This document shows positions 57,605 through 64,000 of a DNA stretch of 64,000 nt, piece by piece. A model generated the notes under the pieces. That model ran no database searches, was not told where the DNA came from, and was given only the letters and a program-made list of their open reading frames with translations. The stretch's first letter is position 1. Every line of letters begins with the position of its first letter. The DNA lies in the NCBI GenBank assembly GCA_016169945.1, contig JADLSH010000184.1:806001-870000 (forward strand), given 5' to 3'. The translations under genes and the position numbers were made by a program. This stretch comes from Trachythela sp. YZ-2020 (Eukaryota; Cnidaria; Anthozoa; Malacalcyonacea; Clavulariidae).

Positions 57605-58580
57605 TTAATTAAGTTCACTATTGCCTGACAAAGCCCACCCTAAAATTCCAAACGCGGGCGTAGGAAACAAAACAAATTCTTTCGACAAAATAAACATAGC
57701 ATTCCTTTTTGACAAAGTTGTTTAAAACTCAAAAATTTATTTAACTTGCAAAGAATATTAGTAAAACAACATGAGAATATAGAGCTAATGCGTTCGGTCA
57801 ACGCATTCTATGCAAATATGAAGTCGTCAAATCGATAAATACGACACATTCAAAAATATATTAAATTGCGACAATATAAATGCTATTATATTATCGTTAG
57901 ATTTAGGTTTCAATCTATGCCAATACCACGAATAATATTTCTTCTATTACACACAAGTATTCTGCTATTTAACACTGAGTCACGGAATAAATTTTGCTTC
58001 AAAACCGAGATTAAAACACTAACTAAAATCTCACATTTACGATTTGCCAGTGACGGCGCGCAACCCAAAAACTGAAGTACTATTTACTCAAAGTATTATA
58101 AAGCATTAATCAATCTCTTCTCTTTTATTTGTTTATAAAATGTCATTTTACCTACCTTACTTATTGCTTGGGTAGAAACGACTATTCACAGTTTCTTTAG
58201 AATATGACAAAGTAGACTGTATTAAAATATATCTTCATAAAATAATAAGGTGAAGTGCTCAGCCCGCAAGTCGGGCTGAAACTATGCGGAAATTAGCAGC
58301 CGAACACGTTTTCAGCTGAATACACATCACCCCCCTCCCAACCCCTTTTAAACATAACGCAGTTTTGTGCCTGTTGTCCCACAATTCACATTGTCGAGTC
58401 ACATGCCTAGTTACCACTGTGGAACAACAAAGGCAACAACAACTACAACAGAATCAACAACAACTGGAACGTCAACAACCACCTTGAAACTGAGTCCTTT
58501 GGGACTTCTCTAATTCTGGTTTCAGAGCTTTAAATTTAACTACGAGTTCGACTTTGTTCGTTATGACACTATTAAACCCG
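57605..58580. other. Intergenic DNA
   Basis: At 58370-58440 a fragment of the GTTACCACTG/CTAGGCATGTGA foldback family is present. ACAACAACAACT repeats lie near 58425-58475. No gene supported. Confidence 0.35.
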
Positions 58581-58589
58581 AGTAGTTCG

Positions 58590-58800
58590 AAAAAACATGA
58601 GGTGTTTCGTGTTTGGTTGACACAAACTGGATTCGAAGCAGTCTAAAGTCTCCTCAGTTCTCACATAAAACCGAGGTAAAATTAGAATCAGACAACAGCA
58701 TACTGCGGGAATCGAACCCCGGCACAGAGATGAAGGACACTCCGACACTGTCATACACTGTATCGGTACTATTGCGTCACCAACACTCCCAAATAATGGA
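58590..58800 (-). mobile_element. tRNA-derived SINE, reverse orientation
   Basis: The minus strand reads GGGAGTGTTGGTGACGCAAT and, about 60 bases on, GGGGTTCGATTCCCGC, a good B box. Length and surroundings fit a SINE head plus body rather than a working tRNA gene. Confidence 0.6.
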
Positions 58801-58919
58801 TCATCGCGCAAATAACGAAAAAAACACTGTAGTTGATCCATTTGAATAAAACCATTTTGCGCACCAACAATCAACAATTATAGTCAATGCAACAGAGAAG
58901 GACTGATGTAGTGATGTAC

Positions 58920-59003
58920 CAGTCTCGTACCCAGGCGCTTTAACGTGCTAAGCGGTTGCGTGACGCGCGCGTGGAAACTGTAGTGCGCCTGGGTACGAGG
59001 CTG
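58920..59003. mobile_element. 84-bp MITE with 9-bp target duplication
   Basis: CAGTCTCGTACCCAGGCGC and GCGCCTGGGTACGAGGCTG are inverted with one mismatch. GTGATGTAC flanks both sides (58911-58919 and 59004-59012). Confidence 0.9.
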
Positions 59004-59012
59004 GTGATGTAC

Positions 59013-60254
59013 TCTCCCTGCAAGCGCGCACTCGGCCAGGTTCCTGGGAACGAAGAAATAAGAAACCAAATACTATTTTCAACATGTCATCTTGTGCGTG
59101 ATGAGTGACGCTTCAAATATTTTCGTCTAACTTGACTATATACAGTGTCTGCTACCTTATAAAGACAAAACGCCAACCTAATCGCCAACAAATCGCCATT
59201 AAAATCACTTTTCTCGTTTCAGTGAAAGAAATCGGGTGACATTGAGCCACATTTTTTGTAAAAATTCGTTCAGAAAATCTAAATTTTTGGCGACAGATGT
59301 GCGCGCTCTAAAAACACGATAGCGTTTTATCGACGTTTGACGGTGTCATATGTACATCGTTGATTTTAAATCGATGAAGAGAATAATTTCTCCCGAACTC
59401 ATGTTCCTTTAGGAAAGCAATGTATTCTATAAAACACATCACTGAATACTGTTTTTCTTTAAGCAAAATACGCGCAAGAAATATTGAATTTTTGCGACGC
59501 TTTTAGAGCAAAATCGCGCCAGTTTTAGCGAACATTAAATGGCTACGTTAAGCCCTTTTTCGCAGCTTGTGGTCCCTATGCATGCAGTACAGATTATTTT
59601 GTTAGATATTGTTTCGAAAGAAAAACATTGCAAGGTGTCATTTGCCAGTGTGTTTTTTTCGCCGTACGGTTCGGAGTGTCCATTTCGCTGTTTGGAGTCG
59701 TTTGAAGTTTATTGCGTTATAGGTAGGTCAGACTTAAGTATATTTTGTTGTCAAACTTTGGAATTGTTATATAAAAGGTTTAGTAAGTTTAGAGAGCTTT
59801 ACAAATGGCGAGAAAGCTTTCTAAGACTAATATAACGTAGCTTGTAAAATGTAAATATGTGACTACACTGTTACGATTCAATGTAAGTTAAAATGATTTG
59901 TTTTGGGAATAGAAATGATTGTTTAGTCTATTACTTGTGCCACTACATAGACCAGTGGAAATACGTTAGTTTCACAATTAAAGTGGACTTAATTGCGTGT
60001 GACTTAATTGTTTACTATACGCACTGACTCTGTGTTTTGTGGCAAAAAACATAATTATAATGGAGACATTTAAGGCATTTTTAGGGGGCTTAGCCCCTCA
60101 TTTCTACTTTTGGGGGGCTATAGCCCCTTCGCCCCCCCCCGGTTCCACCGCCTACGAACGTGCGTTTAAAAGTTATCAACTCTTTACTGTAAATATTATA
60201 AATTTGAATACCCGTTTCTCTGTTGTACAGAGTCAGGGAGACTCTAGCAACATT
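59013..60254. other. Intergenic DNA
   Basis: A 98-codon plus frame at 59539-59835 starts with ATG but shows no known motif; I do not call it. GGGGGCTTAGCCCCTCATTT and GGGGGGCTATAGCCCC at 60085-60130 are pieces of a G/C-tailed repeat. Confidence 0.35.
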
Positions 60255-60435
60255 AGTGTTGTGTGCGTGCGCGCATAATCCGTGCCTGCGTTCGTTCGTT
60301 GTGCGTGCGCGCATTAAATGCGAGTGCACGCACGCATCTGAAAATATAGCGCGCGTGAAGTTTAAGTGCACGCACTAAATATATTGTACGTGCGCGCTCA
60401 ATATAGTCAATAATTATATGTGTGTATGCACGCAT
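60255..60435. repeat. Alternating purine-pyrimidine (GTGCGCGCA) tract
   Basis: GTGCGTGCGCGCAT and GTGCACGCACGC-type segments recur about every 40 bases with short AT-rich interruptions. This is suited to Z-DNA and hairpin formation. It lies 420 bases before the tropomyosin start. Confidence 0.75.
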
Positions 60436-60455
60436 TTATTAAATTTGGGCAAGTC

Positions 60456-60515
60456 CAGTTTCCTCCTGTAGTAACACTAGACAAAGAAGGATAGTCCTCA
60501 CTGGACTAGCCTACG
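60456..60515 (+). repeat. Fragment of the 110-120-bp dispersed repeat
   Basis: CAGTTTCCTCCTGTAGTAAC then TAGTCCTCACTGGACTAG. Confidence 0.75.
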
Positions 60516-60856
60516 CCTACATGTAGATATCCTGCATTGCTGGCTGTTTTAAAGGGTTAGTCATGGTAAATTGCGAAAAGTTGTTTGGCATTTGTTCGCA
60601 ACATTGAACTGGGAGAGAGAGGGGGTCATTAAGTTTGACTTGTCAATGTACATTAATTTTGCAATATTTCAAGAAATAGTCTGAAGAGTTATATATAATA
60701 TTGTACTGGATATAACTCTATTTAGTTCTTAACTATATATTTAAGTACTAGTTATGTTAGACATAGGATAGAAAATCCTAACATCTGCAATTCAATACAT
60801 TTTTTTCATTGTTTAATTAACTAGTTCTTGCCTAAGACAGTTAATCGTATCCCAGC

Positions 60857-63475
60857 ATGAGTGCCCAACTACAACGAGTCAAGGAACGTCTGTCTAAATA
60901 CAAGGAGGACATAGATATCGCAGAAGAACGAGAGATTACAGCAAGAAATAATCTCCTTGAAGCTGATGCGCGGATTGAAAGCACCGAGAACGATGTGGAA
61001 GGACTGAAAAGGCGGTTGGTGCTGATACAAAAAGATTTAGATAAGGTCCTTTTTAATACGTTTTATCTCTTTTATCTTACGAAGTACTTACTGTAAATGT
61101 GTAAATTTTTACATGGTAATTTTAACATTTTACCAGTTGTTTTGGTTTGTGGAAAAACACTGCCACTGTTCTTCTTCTAAACTCACACTCACTCACACTC
61201 ATTGGTGAGAGAGAGATCAGCACCATAAACAACCATTCCATGACGGTCCACACTCGGCTTGAGAGCTTGATTTTTGCGTATGCAAAATCTTATCATTGAT
61301 TGAGAGAGAGACTCTTATCATGATCATCACATGACTGCTTGCTGTGTCGCTCAGTGAGTGTGAGTGAGTTTTTAGAATACGGGCCTATACGTCTATTTAC
61401 TATCACAAAGCTTTCGATAGAAGATATTATTGTTATAGTAGTAGTATTTTTATCTTAGCCAGTTAAACACCGCCGCGCGAACGGCCGCGCGAATACTGCA
61501 CCAGCATGTATACTTAAGTGCTCAAGTCAATAGCCCTTTCGTGCAATTATACTTTCCGTTATGTATTTTCTCCTTCAAACAAGATCACACGTTGCCGGCT
61601 GTATTTTCGCCAGTTTTAAGAAATGCCCAAAATTTAAAATATTAGTATCCTTATGACCAACCACTTGCATCGCCCAAGTATATATACCTGAACTTGTGGT
61701 TAGCTCTTGACAATTGGACTCTGTAGTTCAGTTGGTAGAACGCTGCACCGGAATCGCAGGGCCTGCCAAAGCGATCATTGCATTTTTCGCAACTGGTCCT
61801 ACTGGTTAGGTCTAAAATATGTGTATAATTTTCGTTCGAGATTTCCATCCACAAAAACCGACATGCAGGCTTTTGCCTGGGTAGGTTTGCCAGTTGGCCA
61901 TTGCAGTACTGCTAGTCTGACTGAGTGCTGACTGTTGCTACTAATACTAGCCTGACTAGTCTAGTGCTCGCTGCTTTGCAATGTTTTATTTGCAATATCG
62001 ATTCTCCATTCATTCAGAAACATATGGCCAGAAATTCTTTAACCTTTCCAATTTTTCCTAAACATCCAATAACCGGTGAAACAAAATACGTTATTGGTTC
62101 GTAATTTAAAAAAGTAACTGTTATTATTACTATAAGGTGAACGATCGTTTGGAAGCCGCGCAGTCTAAGTTGAACCATGCTGAGGGAAGATTTGGTGATG
62201 ATGATGGGATGAGACAAGAGTTTGAGGTGACTGAAATGGAACGAGATGAACAGCTAGCTGGTCTGGAAGAGGTATGAAAACGTTTGATCTCAAACGTGGG
62301 GTTCGGCAGTGTTGTACGATAAGCTGTCGTGGTTTGCGTCTAGCTGAACTTAACTATTTGAGAAAGATTAAACTGAAACATGTAGTGACGTTTCGAGCGT
62401 GCCCCATCGTCAGGTTAGTAGCCGGTTGGAATGGAAAACATGGAGCACATGACTGTGTCTAGTACACGTGTCCCAGGGTACTAAATAATGAAGAATGTCG
62501 AACCATCCACGCAAAAACGCACAAGTTCGGAACAATCTTGCAGCAGACATGCATGTACCAATGCTGTTTCAACAATTTGTTATCAGGATGTGTTCGCACT
62601 GCTTGTTCCCAGCTTGTTGAGAAGTTGTCATCGGCTTGTTGACAAATTGCTACAAGGTTGCTGACACAACAGACTTGTTACAAGTTGTGTGTGACAACCT
62701 TGTAACAACTTGATAAAATGAGAACATTGCTGATTGCTCCAACTTGTTGATAAGCTTGCTACTGTAAGTCTGTTGCGAACACATCTGGTTGACAAGATGT
62801 GAGATTTTTACGTGTGTAGCAAATACTGTAACAATAAAAGGATAGCCCTTACTGGAACTCTAGGAAGAACGGTTTAGAACTGATAGAGCTATCCAGTACA
62901 AATAAAGTTAGTTTAGTTTAGGTTTCTTCCTGAAGTAACACTGGATCAGCAAGAGATGACTCTTATTGGACCTCTAGGGAGAACGGTTTAGAACTGATAG
63001 AGCTATCCAGTATAAATAGAGTTAGTTTAGTTTAGGTTTCCTCCTGTAGTAACATTGGATCAATAACGGTTGCCCTTACCGGACCTCTAGGCAGAACAGT
63101 TTAGAACTGATAGAGCGCTATCCAGTGTAAATATATGGTATGGTATGGTACGACATGATATGGTATGGTATGGTATATGATATGGTATGGTAGTACGCTT
63201 AGTCATTTTAGCCTTTTTTTCCATGTTCATAACAGGAGTGTGTCGCAGCAAGGAAACTGAGTAACGAAGCACAATACGTTCTTGTCGACAGCGAGCGGAA
63301 ACTTGCCGTGCTCGAAGAGGAAACACAACGCACGGACGACCGTCTTCGCGTGGCCACGGAACGCGTGCAGGCGCTAGAAGGTAATGTCAACAACGTGGGC
63401 ACAGAGATACGTTCTCTCGAAGATCGTGACAACGATGCCGCTGAACGCGAGGAACTAACTGAGGAAAAATTGAAG
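60857..63475 (+). CDS. TPM: Tropomyosin, first three coding exons; continues beyond window
   Basis: Exons 60857-61045, 62137-62271 and 63236-63475, all phase 0, give the first 188 residues of an alpha-helical coiled coil. The frame is a long run of heptads with Glu, Lys, Arg, Ala and Leu in the expected spacing. Family resemblance is clear in RIESTENDVEGLKRRLVLIQ, VNDRLEAAQSKLNHAE and ARKL..VDSERKLAVLEEE. Tropomyosin lies along actin filaments and controls access of myosin and other actin-binding proteins. The start ATG follows an in-register 5' region (CCCAGCATGAG). The last visible exon ends at a GT donor (63476), so the remaining C-terminal exons lie past 64000. Simple repeats and a tandem dispersed repeat occupy intron 2. 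Confidence 0.88.
61163..61380. mobile_element. Foldback element in tropomyosin intron 1
   Basis: TTCTAAACTCACACTCACTCACACTC at left (quoted part AAACTCACACTCACTCACAC) pairs with GTGAGTGTGAGTGAGTTTTTAGAA at right. Internal GAGAGAGA/TGAGAGAGAG segments occur. Length about 215 bp. Confidence 0.7.
61700..61990 (+). mobile_element. tRNA-derived SINE copy
   Basis: The head CTGTAGTTCAGTTGGTAGAA matches a tRNA A-box region. GCATTTTTCGCAACTGGTCC and TTAGGTCTAAA follow, as in the copy at 36660-36870. The tail GGTAGGTTTGCCAGTTGGCC onward matches 39495-39602 in reverse. Located in tropomyosin intron 1. Confidence 0.7.
62826..63130 (+). repeat. 110-120-bp dispersed repeat, three tandem units
   Basis: Units with GAACGGTTTAGAACTGATAG, CTATCCAGTA and TTAGTTTAGTTTAGGTTTC start near 62830, 62945 and 63055. 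Located in tropomyosin intron 2. Confidence 0.95.
63131..63195. repeat. TATGG microsatellite
   Basis: Short run of TATGG with variants directly after the last dispersed-repeat unit; the same pentamer as in the SDR intron 2 array. Confidence 0.9.
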
Positions 63476-63549
63476 GTAGGTTGGCGAGTGAGTGGGTAGG
63501 TAAATAGATAGGTAGGTAGATAATGGTATGGTTAGTTGGTTACTATGGT

Positions 63550-63880
63550 ATAGTATGGTATAGTAAAACTTTATTTAACTACGCTCACCCCTACAGCAAA
63601 AGCTGATTTCCAAGAGGGGCGTAGATATGAATATTCAAAATTACATTAAAAATTACAATTACAATAGTTACACTAATTACAAAAGTAAGGCATACATAAA
63701 TAAGAAATACAATTAAAGGTTTTGAATAAGATAAACAATCAGGAAAATTAATTAATTAATTTACTTAACCGGCCAGATATCACATTACTTGCATTAAAGG
63801 CAATAAGAGATTTCTTATTCCTTAATTCGTCTGGAAGGCTGTTCCACAGTTTTGTCCCTCTCTAACTTAGACTCTTTTAA
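63550..63880 (-). pseudogene. LINE 3' end, reverse orientation
   Basis: The minus strand from about 63870 encodes a KLWNSLPDELRNKKSLIAF-type C-terminal tail of a non-LTR reverse transcriptase. An AT-rich 3' region follows, then a terminal TATACCATAC repeat at 63540-63565. It is 5'-truncated, with no catalytic motifs. It lies in tropomyosin intron 3. Confidence 0.7.
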
Positions 63881-64000
63881 AGATATTCAGTCTTAGGATT
63901 GGGCAAATAGGTAGATTAGATAGGTAGGATTTGGTTTAGGATTGAGATTACGATTGCGATTATATTTCAATTGGGGTTACCGAAGACATGTATATAAGTA

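Noticed and set aside
59539..59835. 98-codon plus-strand ORF with ATG
   Set aside because: No recognisable motif, no splice partner and no homologue that I can name; kept only as a note in the spacer entry.
63087..63432. Two minus-strand ORFs
   Set aside because: Antisense to tropomyosin exon 3 and the TATGG tract.

Overview
This window looks like an AT-rich eukaryotic, almost certainly metazoan, genome. Genes are split by many introns with GT-AG or occasional GC-AG borders, intergenic and intronic DNA is full of non-autonomous transposons, and there is no bacterial operon structure. The type of tropomyosin, the intron-rich conserved genes and the dense MITE/foldback content suggest an early-branching marine animal, perhaps a cnidarian. 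That placement is inference, not proof.

Layout. 0-4.3 kb: wrecks of a BEL/Pao-type retrotransposon gag, one copy interrupted by a LINE tail with a 68-bp target duplication, then a 69-bp satellite and several hairpin repeats. 5.7-22.2 kb: the largest structure, two complex tandem arrays of the same repeat family in opposite orientation (about 5.69-9.88 kb and 14.66-22.19 kb) around a 4.8-kb spacer, resembling a giant foldback element. 22.2-28.9 kb: LINE and BEL/Pao pol remnants, an array of composite ETS/CRE-like motifs, and a 17-bp minisatellite.

28.9-47.8 kb is the gene-rich core: TMEM234 (+, first exon not found), two tandem Rab32/38-family GTPase genes (+), SMNDC1/SPF30 (-), and an SDR16C/HSD17B11-like dehydrogenase (+). 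The last two start head to head 214 bp apart. 49.5-53.6 kb (-) holds a four-exon gene for a multi-span membrane protein that I could not assign. 60.9 kb to the right edge (+) holds the first three coding exons of a tropomyosin gene that runs out of the window.

I built the exon models by hand from reading frame, splice borders and family similarity; intron phases agree at every modelled junction. There is no operon-like functional linkage. The Rab pair is a local duplication, and SMNDC1/SDR probably share a bidirectional promoter. Mobile DNA includes hAT-like MITEs with 8-bp target duplications, MITEs flanked by TTAA, tRNA-derived SINEs, LINE 3' ends, and a 110-120-bp dispersed/tandem repeat at eight loci. 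No rRNA gene, functional tRNA gene or CRISPR array was seen.
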